NCBI GenBank assembly: GCA_023023105.1
Contig: CP083824.1
Coordinates: 992,001 to 1,056,000, forward strand
Origin: Enterobacter ludwigii
Lineage (GTDB): Bacteria > Pseudomonadota > Gammaproteobacteria > Enterobacterales > Enterobacteriaceae
DNA length: 64,000 nt
Direction of reading: 5' to 3'
In this document: piece by piece, positions 9,914 through 18,882 of the stretch
How positions within the stretch are numbered: position 1 is the first letter of the stretch
Layout of the letters: every line of letters starts with the position of its first letter
Notes under the pieces: model-generated
Database searches by the model: none
The model's input: only the letters and a program-made list of their open reading frames with translations
What the model was told of the DNA's origin: nothing
Translations under genes and position numbers: made by a program

Positions 9914-10150
9914 ATGAAACTCACGTCCAAACTACGCCGTGACTGGCACTACTACGCCTTTGCTATCGGGCTGATCTTTATTCTTAACGGCGTCGTGGGG
10001 CTGCTGGGATTTGAAGCAAAAGGATGGCAAACCTATGCCGTCGGGCTGGTGACCTGGGTGATCAGCTTCTGGCTGGCTGGATTGATTATCCGCCGTCGTC
10101 CTGAAGAAACGACAGCGGATGAGACGGAGACGGCGAAGAGCGCCGATTAA
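9914..10150 (+). CDS. yaiZ: Small membrane protein YaiZ (DUF2754-type)
   Basis: The product has 78 residues and its core, from [18 protein letters not shown] through [17 protein letters not shown], is nearly identical to E. coli YaiZ. It has two hydrophobic segments and no known function. The ATG at 9914 has GGAG seven bases upstream. An in-frame ATG at 9887 would add nine residues with no ribosome site. The C-terminal tail (about 16 acidic and polar residues after RRR) is longer than in E. coli. The stop codon shares a TTAA with the stop of the convergent ddlA. Confidence 0.88.
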   Translation: MKLTSKLRRDWHYYAFAIGLIFILNGVVGLLGFEAKGWQTYAVGLVTWVISFWLAGLIIRRRPEETTADETETAKSAD

Positions 10151-11247
10151 CCGTTTACGGAGCTTTTAAGGGCGCTGTCGGCGGCATGACGCTCCAGCGC
10201 CAGCTCGATCAGGCGAGTGATAAGTTCAGAGTAGCTCAGCCCGCTCGCCTGCCAAAGTTTCGGATACATGCTGATATTCGTGAAACCCGGCAGCGTGTTG
10301 ATTTCATTGATGACCACCTCGTTTTCCGGCGTCAGGAATACATCCACACGCGCCATACCGCTGCAGCCGAGTGTCTGATAGGCGTTAATGGCGATCGCCC
10401 GGATCTTATCGTTGATTGCGGGATCGATATTGGCAGGCACGACAACCTGAGCACCTTTGTCATCAATGTATTTGGTGTCGTAGGAGTAGAAGTCGCTGTT
10501 TAAGACCACTTCACCGCAGGTGCTCGCCTGTGGAAAATCATTGCCCAGCACGGCACACTCAATTTCACGGCCTTTAATGCCCTGCTCAACCACCACTTTA
10601 TGGTCGAATTCAAACGCCAGACGGACAGCCTGTGTGAACTCTTCTTCGCTGGTGACTTTGCTGACGCCTACGGAGGAGCCCTGGTTTGCCGGTTTCACAA
10701 ACAGCGGCAGACCCAGCTCTCCGCTAATTTGCGCGAAGCTGTGTTTGTCGCGGTTGGCGCGAGTGAGCGTCACGAAAGGCGCTATATTCAGCCCGGCATC
10801 ACGCAGCAGGCGTTTGGTGACGTCTTTGTCCATGCACGCGGCAGAGCCGAGGACGTCCGAGCCGACGAACGGCAGGTTGGCCATGCGCAACATTCCCTGC
10901 AGGGAACCATCTTCACCCAGAGTACCGTGAACGATGGGGAACACGACATCAATCTGAGCGAGAGACTGTGCATTGCCAGCGTCGATGAGTTGCCCCTTCA
11001 CGACGCCGGGCACAGTGGCGACGCTAATTTCCGAAGGATTAAGGGCGATATGTGCTGGATCGTTGGCATTAAGCAGATACTGGCTAGCATCGTTAACATG
11101 CCACTGGCCCTGTTTATCAATGCCCAGCAGCACCACGTCGAAACGGCTTTTATCAATTGCATCAACGATATTCTTGGCTGATTGCAATGAAACCTCGTGC
11201 TCTGCTGATTTTCCCCCAAAGACAATACCTACGCGCTGCTTTGCCAT
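10147..11247 (-). CDS. ddlA: D-alanine--D-alanine ligase A
   Basis: DdlA joins two D-alanines with ATP to make the dipeptide end of the peptidoglycan precursor. The 366-residue cytosolic ATP-grasp enzyme shows the N-terminal [14 protein letters not shown] motif (residues 10-23), the ATP-binding stretch [16 protein letters not shown], and the metal and substrate-binding end [12 protein letters not shown]. coli DdlA has 364 residues. I chose the ATG at 11247, preceded by GAAGAGAGTGAG; the frame is open to 11289 but the extra residues are not conserved. Confidence 0.97.
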   Translation of the reverse strand: MAKQRVGIVFGGKSAEHEVSLQSAKNIVDAIDKSRFDVVLLGIDKQGQWHVNDASQYLLNANDPAHIALNPSEISVATVPGVVKGQLIDAGNAQSLAQIDVVFPIVHGTLGEDGSLQGMLRMANLPFVGSDVLGSAACMDKDVTKRLLRDAGLNIAPFVTLTRANRDKHSFAQISGELGLPLFVKPANQGSSVGVSKVTSEEEFTQAVRLAFEFDHKVVVEQGIKGREIECAVLGNDFPQASTCGEVVLNSDFYSYDTKYIDDKGAQVVVPANIDPAINDKIRAIAINAYQTLGCSGMARVDVFLTPENEVVINEINTLPGFTNISMYPKLWQASGLSYSELITRLIELALERHAADSALKSSVNG

Positions 11248-11504
11248 CTCACTCTCTTCCAGTATGACGAAAAGCCAATAACATACCACGATGCCCTGCG
11301 GGTTTCGCGGCCTTCCGCCATAATGTTTTGGGGAATGTTGATGGGGAAGTGGGAGAGGGAAAACTCTTCTGAAGCATAAAATCTCGCCTGGAAATGGATG
11401 ATTTGTGACTTATTTCACAAATATGATGACTGGGAAGATAAAACACCAAAGTCATCAAGGCCGCATCTCTGGTGCGACGTCAGTATGCGTAACTTGCTAA
11501 TCTG

Positions 11505-11520
11505 TAGGCGAATTCGCCTA
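11505..11520. promoter_or_regulatory. 16-base perfect palindrome upstream of the MdtG-like exporter gene
   Basis: The sequence TAGGCGAA followed by TTCGCCTA is a perfect 16-base palindrome ending 20 bases before the ATG at 11541. It could be an operator for a dimeric repressor or a hairpin in the leader. There is no run of T after it, so it is unlikely to be a terminator. No known consensus is recognised. Confidence 0.5.
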
Positions 11521-11540
11521 AAAATGAAGACTGTTTCTTT

Positions 11541-12755
11541 ATGGAATCATGGAAAGTTAATCTTATCTCGGTCTGGTTCGGTTGCTTCTTTACCGGGCTC
11601 GCCATCAGCCAGATCCTGCCGTTCCTGCCGCTGTATGTGTCACAGTTGGGTGTGACCTCGCACGAGGCGCTCTCCATGTGGTCTGGTCTGACGTTCAGCG
11701 TCACGTTTCTGGTCTCCGCGATTGTGTCACCAATGTGGGGCAGCCTGGCGGATCGGAAAGGCCGAAAGCTGATGCTGCTGCGCGCCTCGCTCGGGATGGC
11801 GATTGCCATTCTGCTGCAGGCCTTCGCCACCAACGTCTGGCAACTGTTTTTCCTGCGGGCGGTGATGGGGCTGACTTCCGGGTATATTCCGAATGCCATG
11901 GCGCTGGTCGCCTCGCAGGTGCCGCGAGAACGTAGCGGCTGGGCATTGAGTACGCTTTCCACCGCACAGATTAGCGGCGTAATTGGCGGCCCGCTGCTGG
12001 GGGGCTTTCTGGCGGACCACGTCGGGCTGCGCGCCGTATTTATCATTACCGCGATCCTGCTGGTGGTCAGTTTTCTGGTCACGCTTTTTCTTATCAAAGA
12101 GGGCGGTCGTCCCGTTATCAGCAAATCTGAACGTCTGAGTGGCAAGGCTGTCTTCGCCTCTCTGCCTTACCCTGGGCTCATGATCAGCCTGTTTGTTACT
12201 ACTATGGTGATCCAGCTCTGTAACGGTTCGGTCGGGCCGATTCTGGCGTTGTTTATTAAGTCGATGGAGCCAGACAGCAATAATATCGCCTTTCTCAGCG
12301 GCATGATCGCCGCCGTGCCAGGCGTATCGGCACTGATTTCTGCACCACGGTTGGGAAAACTGGGGGATAGGATCGGTACGGCGCGAATTCTGATGGCTAC
12401 GCTGATTTTTGCCGTGGTGCTCTTTTTCGCGATGTCGTTTGTGACCTCTCCGCTTCAGCTTGGCGTGCTGCGATTTTTGCTCGGCTTTGCCGATGGCGCA
12501 ATGCTGCCTGCGGTACAGACCTTGCTGGTCAAATATTCCAGCGACCAGGTGACAGGGCGTATTTTTGGATATAACCAGTCGTTTATGTATTTGGGTAATG
12601 TTGCCGGTCCGCTTATTGGCGCCTCTGTTTCCGCGATGGCCGGTTTTCGTTGGGTATTTGCCGCGACGGCGATTGTTGTTTTGATCAACATTATCCAGCT
12701 GGCTATTGCTCTGCGGCGCCGCAGGCACATGGCGGAGGTAAAATCGGCAAGATAA
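11541..12755 (+). CDS. Major facilitator superfamily drug exporter, MdtG-like
   Basis: The 404-residue protein has the layout of a 12-helix proton-coupled exporter. Motif A is present after helix 2 ([10 protein letters not shown], residues 67-76), with a related [10 protein letters not shown] after helix 7. Long stretches such as [20 protein letters not shown] and FLVSAIVSP resemble E. coli MdtG (YceE), which confers resistance to fosfomycin and deoxycholate, but the two are clearly not the same gene: this one sits between ddlA and iraP, where E. coli has no transporter. I therefore leave the symbol empty. The Shine-Dalgarno sequence is weak. A 16-base palindrome lies just upstream and a terminator follows. 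Confidence 0.88.
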   Translation: MESWKVNLISVWFGCFFTGLAISQILPFLPLYVSQLGVTSHEALSMWSGLTFSVTFLVSAIVSPMWGSLADRKGRKLMLLRASLGMAIAILLQAFATNVWQLFFLRAVMGLTSGYIPNAMALVASQVPRERSGWALSTLSTAQISGVIGGPLLGGFLADHVGLRAVFIITAILLVVSFLVTLFLIKEGGRPVISKSERLSGKAVFASLPYPGLMISLFVTTMVIQLCNGSVGPILALFIKSMEPDSNNIAFLSGMIAAVPGVSALISAPRLGKLGDRIGTARILMATLIFAVVLFFAMSFVTSPLQLGVLRFLLGFADGAMLPAVQTLLVKYSSDQVTGRIFGYNQSFMYLGNVAGPLIGASVSAMAGFRWVFAATAIVVLINIIQLAIALRRRRHMAEVKSAR

Positions 12756-12786
12756 TGCTTCTGTCGATGTATTGTATATTCTTATG

Positions 12787-12825
12787 ATTGCCGCATTTTT
12801 CTATCACCCAATGCGGCATTTTTTA
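12787..12825 (+). terminator. Rho-independent terminator after the MdtG-like gene
   Basis: TGCCGCATT at 12789-12797 pairs with AATGCGGCA at 12810-12818, and a run of T follows to about 12824. It lies 33 bases past the stop codon. Confidence 0.88.
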
Positions 12826-12965
12826 TAGAAAAACGTTTCGCTGATAATTCCGAAACCCTATTTTTTTCGATGTCGTCACTTTTGCATAAGATAATACCTT
12901 TCTCCGCTTTGCATATTTCCCTCTTGATGTTAGTTTCAGGGGAAATCACATAAGGAAATAACACG

Positions 12966-13226
12966 ATGAAAAATCTCATTGCTGAGTTGCTGGTCAAGCT
13001 TGCACAAAAGGAAGAGGAGTCAAAAGAACTGGTCGCCCAGGTCGAAGCTCTGGAAATTGTTGTCACCGCACTATTACGACAGATGGCTAAATCTGACCAG
13101 CAGGCATTAATAGAGAGCGTCGAAGGTGCGCTGGATAAGGCAAAACCCGATACTCAGGTTCCGGTTGAGGATGCAGAGTTGCTCCAGCAATACGTAAAGA
13201 AGCTCTTGAGGCATCCTCGCAGCTAA
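12966..13226 (+). CDS. iraP: Anti-adaptor protein IraP
   Basis: IraP binds the adaptor RssB and so blocks delivery of the stationary-phase sigma factor RpoS to ClpXP, mainly under phosphate starvation. The 86-residue product begins [20 protein letters not shown], nearly identical to E. coli IraP (86 residues), and the N-terminal half has the heptad pattern of a coiled coil. AAGGAAATAACACG lies before the ATG. The gene is next to phoA, as in E. coli. No Pho box is seen before iraP; in E. coli its control is by ppGpp rather than PhoB. Confidence 0.94.
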   Translation: MKNLIAELLVKLAQKEEESKELVAQVEALEIVVTALLRQMAKSDQQALIESVEGALDKAKPDTQVPVEDAELLQQYVKKLLRHPRS

Positions 13227-13247
13227 ACCGTCGCCGGACATAACGAC

Positions 13248-13281
13248 GTGTCATAGAATTGTCATGCAGGATGCCTATAGT
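13248..13281 (+). promoter_or_regulatory. Pho box and promoter of phoA
   Basis: Two PhoB half-sites, GTGTCAT (13248-13254) and TTGTCAT (13259-13265), are separated by 4 bases, the exact spacing of a Pho box. TATAGT at 13276-13281 is a good -10 element 10 bases further on, and the box takes the place of a -35 element, as in known PhoB-activated promoters. phoA begins at 13326. Confidence 0.88.
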
Positions 13282-13325
13282 CGCTCTGTTTTTATTTTTA
13301 TGTATTTGTACATGGAGAAAATAAA

Positions 13326-14741
13326 TTGAAACAGAGCGCACTTTTCATCGCATTACTTCCCCTGTTTATTACCCCTGCTATTTATGCTGATACGTCCAAT
13401 ACTCACATGCTGGATAATCGCGCAGCAAAAGGGGATATCACTCAGCCAGGCGGCGCACGCCGTTTATCTGAAGATCAAACAGCCGCTATTCGCGCTTCGC
13501 TGAATGAGAAACCGGCGAAAAATATCATTCTGCTTATTGGCGATGGAATGGGTGATTCCGAAATAACAGCGGCGCGAAATTATGCCGAGGGGGCAGGCGG
13601 ATTTTTTAAAGGTATCGACGCATTGCCGCTGACCGGACAATATACCCATTACTCACTGGATAAAAAAACCGGTAAACCGGATTACGTAACGGATTCGGCT
13701 GCCTCTGCTACGGCGTGGTCTACGGGGGTAAAAACCTATAATGGCGCGCTGGGTGTCGATATTCACGAAAAAGATCATCAAACCATTCTGGAAATGGCAA
13801 AAGCGGCGGGGCTGGCCACCGGCAACGTTTCTACCGCTGAACTTCAGGACGCGACGCCGGCGGCGCTGGTATCGCATGTGACTTCACGTAAGTGCTACGG
13901 CCCGTCGGTGACCAGTGAAAAATGTCCAACCAACGCCCTGGAAAAAGGGGGCAAAGGCTCGATTACTGAACAACTGCTGAATGCACGCGCTGACGTCACG
14001 CTGGGCGGTGGGGCGAAAACCTTTGCAGAAACCGCGACGGCTGGCGAATGGCAGGGTAAAACGCTGCGTGAGCAGGCACAGGCTCGTGGCTATCAACTGG
14101 TGAGCGATGCAAGCGCTCTGGCAGCAATCACTGAGGCGAATCAAGACAAACCGCTGCTGGGACTGTTCTCTGATGGCAATATGCCTGTGCGCTGGGAAGG
14201 TCCAAAAGCCTCTTATCACGGCAATATTGATAAGCCTGCCGTGACCTGTACTCCTAACCCGAAACGCACTGACAGCGTGCCGACGCTGGCGGCAATGACC
14301 GATAAAGCGATCTCTCTGCTGAGCAAGAGCGAAAAAGGGTTCTTCCTGCAGGTGGAAGGCGCGTCGATCGACAAGCAAGATCATGCGGCGAATCCGTGTG
14401 GCCAGATTGGCGAAACCGTCGACCTGGACGAAGCGGTGCAGAAGGCACTCGAATTCGCGAAGAAAGACGGAAACACTCTTGTGGTGGTCACCGCGGACCA
14501 TGCGCACGCCAGCCAGATCATCCCGGCAGATACCAAAGCGCCAGGCCTGACGCAGGCGCTGAACACGAAAGATGGTGCTGTAATGGTGCTGAGCTATGGC
14601 AACTCTGAAGAAGAGTCCATGGAGCACACGGGCACTCAGCTGCGTATTGCCGCCTACGGACCGCATGCGGCAAATGTGGTAGGACTGACCGATCAAACCG
14701 ATCTGTTCTACACCATGAAAGCGGCACTAGGCCTTAAATGA
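13326..14741 (+). CDS. phoA: Alkaline phosphatase
   Basis: PhoA is the periplasmic zinc/magnesium phosphomonoesterase that releases phosphate from organic esters during phosphate starvation. The 471-residue product has a signal peptide ending ITPAIYA (cut after residue 21). The metal-binding IGDGMGDSE holds D73, and the phosphoserine nucleophile S124 lies in [10 protein letters not shown]. The active-site arginine is in HVTSRKCYG, and the C-terminal metal ligands are in ADHAH and EHTG. Four cysteines form the two expected disulfides. The start is a TTG at 13326 with GGAGA 7 bases upstream; E. coli also uses a non-ATG start. A Pho box precedes it and psiF follows. Confidence 0.97.
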   Translation: MKQSALFIALLPLFITPAIYADTSNTHMLDNRAAKGDITQPGGARRLSEDQTAAIRASLNEKPAKNIILLIGDGMGDSEITAARNYAEGAGGFFKGIDALPLTGQYTHYSLDKKTGKPDYVTDSAASATAWSTGVKTYNGALGVDIHEKDHQTILEMAKAAGLATGNVSTAELQDATPAALVSHVTSRKCYGPSVTSEKCPTNALEKGGKGSITEQLLNARADVTLGGGAKTFAETATAGEWQGKTLREQAQARGYQLVSDASALAAITEANQDKPLLGLFSDGNMPVRWEGPKASYHGNIDKPAVTCTPNPKRTDSVPTLAAMTDKAISLLSKSEKGFFLQVEGASIDKQDHAANPCGQIGETVDLDEAVQKALEFAKKDGNTLVVVTADHAHASQIIPADTKAPGLTQALNTKDGAVMVLSYGNSEEESMEHTGTQLRIAAYGPHAANVVGLTDQTDLFYTMKAALGLK

Positions 14742-14747
14742 TAAAAG

Positions 14748-14778
14748 CCCGGCGGAATTTGTCTCTGCCGGGTGACTT
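14748..14778 (+). terminator. Hairpin between phoA and psiF, possible partial terminator
   Basis: CCCGGC at 14748-14753 pairs with GCCGGG at 14767-14772 around a 13-base loop. TGAC and then a run of six T follow. The loop is long and the T run begins 4 bases after the stem, so termination is probably incomplete, leaving psiF at a lower level than phoA. Confidence 0.55.
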
Positions 14779-14830
14779 TTTTCCTGTCACGGACCAGACT
14801 TACAGGGAATGTTTACAAAAGGATGGTGCA

Positions 14831-15151
14831 ATGAAAACAACATTACTGGTTACTCTGCTCTCTGGCCTGTTCCTGATTTCATCGGCGAACGCGGAAGAGA
14901 AAACATTAACGCCTCAGCAACAACGCATGACCACCTGTAACCAACAGGCCACGTCCCAGAGTCTGAAGGGGGATGCCCGTAAGACCTATATGAGCGATTG
15001 CCTTAAAAATGGCGCATCTAAACCTGCTGAAAAAAGCCTGACGCCACAGCAGCAGAAAATGCGCGACTGTAATGCGAAGGCCACTGAGCAGTCTCTGAAA
15101 GGTGACGATCGCAGTAAATTTATGAGCACCTGCCTGAAGAAAAAAGCGTAG
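14831..15151 (+). CDS. psiF: Phosphate-starvation-inducible protein PsiF
   Basis: The 106-residue product has a signal peptide ending SSANA and is therefore exported to the periplasm. The mature part is two tandem copies of one unit of about 40 residues. Each has LTPQQQ(R/K)M, a cysteine, Q/E-SLKGD and a second cysteine (MTTC...SDCLK and MRDC...STCLK), so the pattern is two PsiF repeats with two cysteines each. The length equals that of E. coli PsiF. The function is unknown; expression is expected from the phoA Pho box. I use the ATG at 14831 with AGGATGG upstream rather than the frame opening at 14738, which runs through the hairpin. Confidence 0.93.
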   Translation: MKTTLLVTLLSGLFLISSANAEEKTLTPQQQRMTTCNQQATSQSLKGDARKTYMSDCLKNGASKPAEKSLTPQQQKMRDCNAKATEQSLKGDDRSKFMSTCLKKKA

Positions 15152-15157
15152 TTCTAA

Positions 15158-15185
15158 CGGGTGAGTGGCTCTGGCGACTCACCCG
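15158..15185. promoter_or_regulatory. Inverted repeat resembling paired CsgD boxes upstream of dgcC
   Basis: CGGGTGAGT at 15158-15166 and ACTCACCCG at 15177-15185 are perfect inverted 9-mers. CGGGTGAG matches the core of the reported CsgD-binding consensus, and dgcC is a known CsgD target. A -10 element TATAAT lies at 15218-15223. The same repeat could instead act as the psiF terminator, but no T run follows it. Confidence 0.5.
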
Positions 15186-15253
15186 AAATTTCATACTTTC
15201 CTCGCACCCCCCCTCTCTATAATTTGGGAAAATGTTTCAGAATATTCCCAAAA

Positions 15254-16357
15254 ATGATGAATGATGAATCTTATTACAACAAAAAATGCATTCGCGAAGA
15301 GTGGGATTTAACCCTTTCTCTGGATGCCCCTCACCGTGCTGGCATTCAGTTTGCCCGGCGAGTTCGGCTGGCGCGCGCTGTCGGGCTGGCGGCGATGTTT
15401 TTCCCTGTAGCGGGGATACTGGTCACCCATTTTTTACCCGGTGGCTGGTGGCTTTTACTGGTGGGATGGGCGTTCATCTGGCCTCATCTCGCCTGGCAGT
15501 TATCTTGTCGTGCTTCATCACCTCATCAGCAGGAAATTTTCAATCTCAAAATGGATGCCATTATCGCCGGGCTCTGGATTGGCGTGATGGGGATAAATGC
15601 GTTACCCACAACCGCGCTGGTGATGATGGTGGGCATGAATATGATGGGCTCCGGCGGCTGTCGACTCTTCATTCCGGGGATCATATTGACCCTGCTTTCC
15701 GCACTGTTGACGCTGCCCCCGGTCGGGAGAGTGGTGGTCTTTAATCCTGATCCGGTGGAGTGGGGCTTAACGCTTCCTGTGTTTGTGCTTTATCCCATGC
15801 TGTTTGCCTGGCTAAGCCATCGCACTGCCGTCAGGCTGGCTGAACATAAGCGGCGGCTGGAAATGATGAGTACACGCGATGGAATGACAGGAGTCTTTAA
15901 TCGTCGACACTGGGAAATGCTGTTGCGAAACGAATTTGAGCAGTGCCGACGTCATAATGGTACGGCAACAATATTGCTGATTGATATCGACCACTTTAAA
16001 AACATCAACGACACCTGGGGGCATGATGTGGGTGATGAGGCGATCATTGCGATTACGCGTCAGTTGCAGATTTCGGTACGTTCAGGCGATGCAATAGGCC
16101 GTTTTGGTGGAGATGAATTTGCGGTGATTATGTCGCGGACAGCCGCTGACAGCGCAATCGCCGTTATGTCCCGGGTTCATGAACGGCTGGAAAAACTGTC
16201 GTTACCTTGCGCACCTGAAGAAACCCTGCGCATAAGCGTAGGTATCGCCACCTGGGGGCCGCAGTTTGGGCACTACCGGGAGTGGCTCAAGGCGGCTGAT
16301 GTGGCGCTGTACAAGGCAAAAAATGCCGGGCGTGGCCGCACAGAAGTGGCTGCCTGA
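15254..16357 (+). CDS. dgcC: Diguanylate cyclase DgcC (AdrA/YaiC)
   Basis: DgcC makes cyclic di-GMP from two GTP and in E. coli and Salmonella switches on cellulose synthesis in biofilms. The 367-residue protein has an N-terminal membrane sensor of the MASE2 type, with several hydrophobic helices between about residues 40 and 190. A GGDEF domain follows with the intact active site GRFGGDEFAVI. The inhibitory I-site RxxD is present as RSGD five residues before GGDEF, so product feedback is expected. The start is ATG at 15254, or the adjacent ATG at 15257; the E. coli start a few codons upstream is out of frame here. A CsgD-like inverted repeat and a TATAAT box lie upstream. Confidence 0.94.
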   Translation: MMNDESYYNKKCIREEWDLTLSLDAPHRAGIQFARRVRLARAVGLAAMFFPVAGILVTHFLPGGWWLLLVGWAFIWPHLAWQLSCRASSPHQQEIFNLKMDAIIAGLWIGVMGINALPTTALVMMVGMNMMGSGGCRLFIPGIILTLLSALLTLPPVGRVVVFNPDPVEWGLTLPVFVLYPMLFAWLSHRTAVRLAEHKRRLEMMSTRDGMTGVFNRRHWEMLLRNEFEQCRRHNGTATILLIDIDHFKNINDTWGHDVGDEAIIAITRQLQISVRSGDAIGRFGGDEFAVIMSRTAADSAIAVMSRVHERLEKLSLPCAPEETLRISVGIATWGPQFGHYREWLKAADVALYKAKNAGRGRTEVAA

Positions 16358-16373
16358 CACCCGGCTGAGACGA

Positions 16374-17183
16374 TCAGGATTTACTCAGTTTCTCTGATTT
16401 TTCCATGCATTTTGCCATCGCTTCGATGACGGCAGCACGGAATCCGCGTTCTTCCAGTACCCGCACCGCTTCGATGGTGGTACCGCCAGGGGAGCAAACC
16501 ATATCTTTCAGCTCACCAGGATGTTTACCGGTTTCCAGCACCATTTTGGCAGAACCCATAACTGCCTGTGCTGCGAATTTATACGCCTGCGCACGCGGCA
16601 TACCGCCCAGTACTGCGGCGTCGGCCATCGCTTCTAAGAACATGAAGACATACGCAGGGGCTGAACCGCTCACGCCGACAACCGGATGGATCATGGATTC
16701 GGCAATCACTTCCGCTTCACCGAAGCAGCGGAAAATGTTCAGGACATCAGCCACGTCTTCCGTGGTCACCAGTGCGTTTGGCGTGACGGAAGTCATGCCA
16801 GCGTTGACCAGTGAAGGGGTATTAGGCATCGCCCGGACGATTTTACGGTCATGACCCAGCGCGCGCGCCAGTTGATCCAGCGTGACGCCCGCAGCAATGG
16901 AGACGACCAGCGTCTCTTTATTCAGGCTGGAGGTGATGTCGCTCAGCACTTTGATCATGATGTTCGGCTTGACGGCGCCAAAGACGATATCGGCGACCTG
17001 GGCGACTTCCTGAGCGCTTTCGGCGGCGTTGATCCCGTATTGATCGCGCAACGCGGCGACTTTATCAGGTGACGGGGTATAAACCCAAATCTGACCCGGC
17101 AGCACCTGCCCGCTGGCGATCAGGCCGCCCAGGATGGCTTTGCCCATGTTACCGCAGCCGATAAACCCGATTTTCTTATCCAT
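16374..17183 (-). CDS. proC: Pyrroline-5-carboxylate reductase
   Basis: ProC carries out the last step of proline synthesis, NAD(P)H-dependent reduction of pyrroline-5-carboxylate. The 269-residue product has the N-terminal Rossmann motif GFIGCGNMG (residues 6-14) and the C-terminal family stretch DMVCSPGGTTIEAVRVLEE. The length is the same as in E. coli. An ATG at 17183 with GGAG seven bases upstream is preferred over the GTG directly before it. The gene is monocistronic, divergent from yaiI and convergent with dgcC, 16 bases away. Confidence 0.97.
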   Translation of the reverse strand: MDKKIGFIGCGNMGKAILGGLIASGQVLPGQIWVYTPSPDKVAALRDQYGINAAESAQEVAQVADIVFGAVKPNIMIKVLSDITSSLNKETLVVSIAAGVTLDQLARALGHDRKIVRAMPNTPSLVNAGMTSVTPNALVTTEDVADVLNIFRCFGEAEVIAESMIHPVVGVSGSAPAYVFMFLEAMADAAVLGGMPRAQAYKFAAQAVMGSAKMVLETGKHPGELKDMVCSPGGTTIEAVRVLEERGFRAAVIEAMAKCMEKSEKLSKS

Positions 17184-17280
17184 CACGACTCTCCGTCATT
17201 ATGCGTTGTTTTCTCTGATTGATAGCTTAACAACGAAATGCAGGCGACAATAGTCGGCAGAGTCATTAAGGGGAGACAAT

Positions 17281-17739
17281 ATGGCGATTTGGGTTGATGC
17301 GGACGCGTGTCCGAATGTGATTAAAGAAATTTTGTTCCGTGCCGCCGAGCGTGTTCAGATGCCGCTAACGCTGGTGGCGAACCAGAATATTCGCGTCCCT
17401 CCTTCCAGATTCATTCGCGCGTTGCGGGTTCCGGCCGGGTTTGACGTGGCTGATAACGAAATTGTCCGTCTGTGTAGCGCGGAAGATCTGGTGATCACGG
17501 CGGATATCCCTCTGGCTGCCGAAGTGCTGGAGAAAGGGGCTGCAGCGCTTAACCCTCGGGGTGAGCGTTATTCACCTGCGACCATTCGGGAAAAACTCAC
17601 TATGCGTGATTTTATGGATACGCTCCGCGCCAGCGGTGTGCAGACGGGTGGGCCAGACAGCTTATCCCAGCGCGATCGTCAGCAGTTTGCCGCAGAGCTG
17701 GATAAATGGTTGCTGGAAGTGAAGCGTCGCACCGCGTAA
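17281..17739 (+). CDS. yaiI: UPF0178 family protein YaiI
   Basis: The 152-residue cytosolic protein starts [18 protein letters not shown], the signature of the UPF0178/DUF188 family, which has a PIN-like fold with conserved acidic residues (D6, D8). Conserved parts further on are [21 protein letters not shown] and LNPRGERY. Length and sequence match E. coli YaiI. No biochemical function is established; the fold hints at a nucleic-acid role, which is inference only. It is transcribed away from proC with GGGGAGA before the start. Confidence 0.92.
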   Translation: MAIWVDADACPNVIKEILFRAAERVQMPLTLVANQNIRVPPSRFIRALRVPAGFDVADNEIVRLCSAEDLVITADIPLAAEVLEKGAAALNPRGERYSPATIREKLTMRDFMDTLRASGVQTGGPDSLSQRDRQQFAAELDKWLLEVKRRTA

Positions 17740-17828
17740 TGATAACCATTGTCAATTTGTGGTACAGTATGGCCTCCTCAGGGTTGTCATCCCGTACCGC
17801 TTTGCAGTAAAGTAATCGAAACATCTTC

Positions 17829-17846
17829 TGCAATTATTTCTTTACA
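17829..17846 (+). promoter_or_regulatory. Candidate TyrR box upstream of aroL
   Basis: TGCAAT and TTTACA are separated by six bases (TATTTC). The TyrR consensus is TGTAAA-N6-TTTACA, so 10 of 12 fixed positions match. It lies 38 bases before the aroL start, and aroL is a known TyrR-repressed gene in E. coli. I could not find a convincing TrpR operator. Confidence 0.5.
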
Positions 17847-17883
17847 CTCTTCGGCCATCCGGCATCAAGGGGAACACCTGGTT

Positions 17884-18408
17884 ATGACCCAACCCATCTT
17901 TTTAGTTGGCCCCCGCGGCTGTGGGAAAACCACCGTTGGCCTGGAACTGGCACGCGCGTGCGATCGTCAGTTTGTGGATACTGACCACTGGTTGCAAACA
18001 GAGGCCGGAAGAACGATCGCGGACATTGTCGAACAGGAAGGATGGGACAGCTTCCGCGCACGTGAAACGGCAGCGCTGAAAGCGGTAACCACACCTTCTG
18101 CGGTTATCGCGACAGGAGGGGGCATTGTTCTGGCTGAATGTAATCGCCACTTTATGCGCGAAAAAGGGATTGTGATCTATCTCAGTGCACCTGTTTCGGC
18201 TCTGGTAGGGCGTCTGGAAGCCTTTCCGGAAGAGGGGCAACGTCCTGCACTGACCTCCAGACCGCTTAGCGAAGAGGTGAGAGAAGTGCTGGCTGAACGT
18301 GATGCGCTATACCGTGAAGCAGCACACCACGTGGTGGATGCTTCTGCGGCTCCTGAAGATGTGGTTACCCAGATTATTACTGCTCTACGTTTGGCTTGTG
18401 CCAGCTAA
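17884..18408 (+). CDS. aroL: Shikimate kinase II
   Basis: AroL phosphorylates shikimate at the 3-hydroxyl with ATP in the common aromatic amino acid pathway. The 174-residue P-loop kinase has Walker [10 protein letters not shown] at residues 9-17, the shikimate-binding ATGGGIVL, and the lid region [13 protein letters not shown]. The length equals E. coli AroL. A frame open from 17749 would add 45 residues not found in the family, and the ATG at 17884 has AAGGGGAA upstream. yaiA follows after 45 bases and is probably in the same transcript. A TyrR-like box lies upstream. Confidence 0.96.
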   Translation: MTQPIFLVGPRGCGKTTVGLELARACDRQFVDTDHWLQTEAGRTIADIVEQEGWDSFRARETAALKAVTTPSAVIATGGGIVLAECNRHFMREKGIVIYLSAPVSALVGRLEAFPEEGQRPALTSRPLSEEVREVLAERDALYREAAHHVVDASAAPEDVVTQIITALRLACAS

Positions 18409-18453
18409 CCGGCGTCTATACTTATAGCTCAGACATATAAAAAAGGATGAGCT

Positions 18454-18645
18454 ATGCCGACCAGACCTCCCTATCCGCGTGAAGCGCGCATTATTACCGT
18501 TGAAAAAGGCCATACGGGTCATACTGTTACCTGGTATCAACTGCGTGCCGATCACCCTAAACCAGACTCGCTGATCAGTGAACACGAGACTGAACAGGAA
18601 GCGCTGGATGCGAAACGGCGCTACGAAGATCCTGATATAACCTGA
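18454..18645 (+). CDS. yaiA: Small conserved protein YaiA
   Basis: The 63-residue product ([19 protein letters not shown]...) matches E. coli YaiA in length and in the phrase [19 protein letters not shown]. It has no signal or membrane segment and its function is unknown. AAAGGATGAG precedes the ATG. It lies between aroL and aroM, and in E. coli these are co-regulated by TyrR, so a tie to aromatic metabolism is likely but unproved. Confidence 0.9.
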   Translation: MPTRPPYPREARIITVEKGHTGHTVTWYQLRADHPKPDSLISEHETEQEALDAKRRYEDPDIT

Positions 18646-18882
18646 CCGTTTTCCTAAACGCTCCAGGATCGTGCCTGAATCACACTTTTTACTCATCGAG
18701 AAAGTTAAGCAGGAGTTAATATTTAGTTATTACAAGTAACTCCGATATTGACGGTCGATCTTTACATTTCGATGTGAAGATCACCTGCTACGCTTGGTGC
18801 TGTTTTGTTGAAAAAATGAACTGTGCAGCGTAGTGAGCCTGTACCTGTGTGCACGATGTTGTAGTAATGGAAGGCGATAAAG

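Noticed and set aside
17749-17883. N-terminal extension of aroL by 45 codons
   Set aside because: The extension includes the candidate TyrR box and lacks a ribosome site; the family starts at the ATG at 17884.
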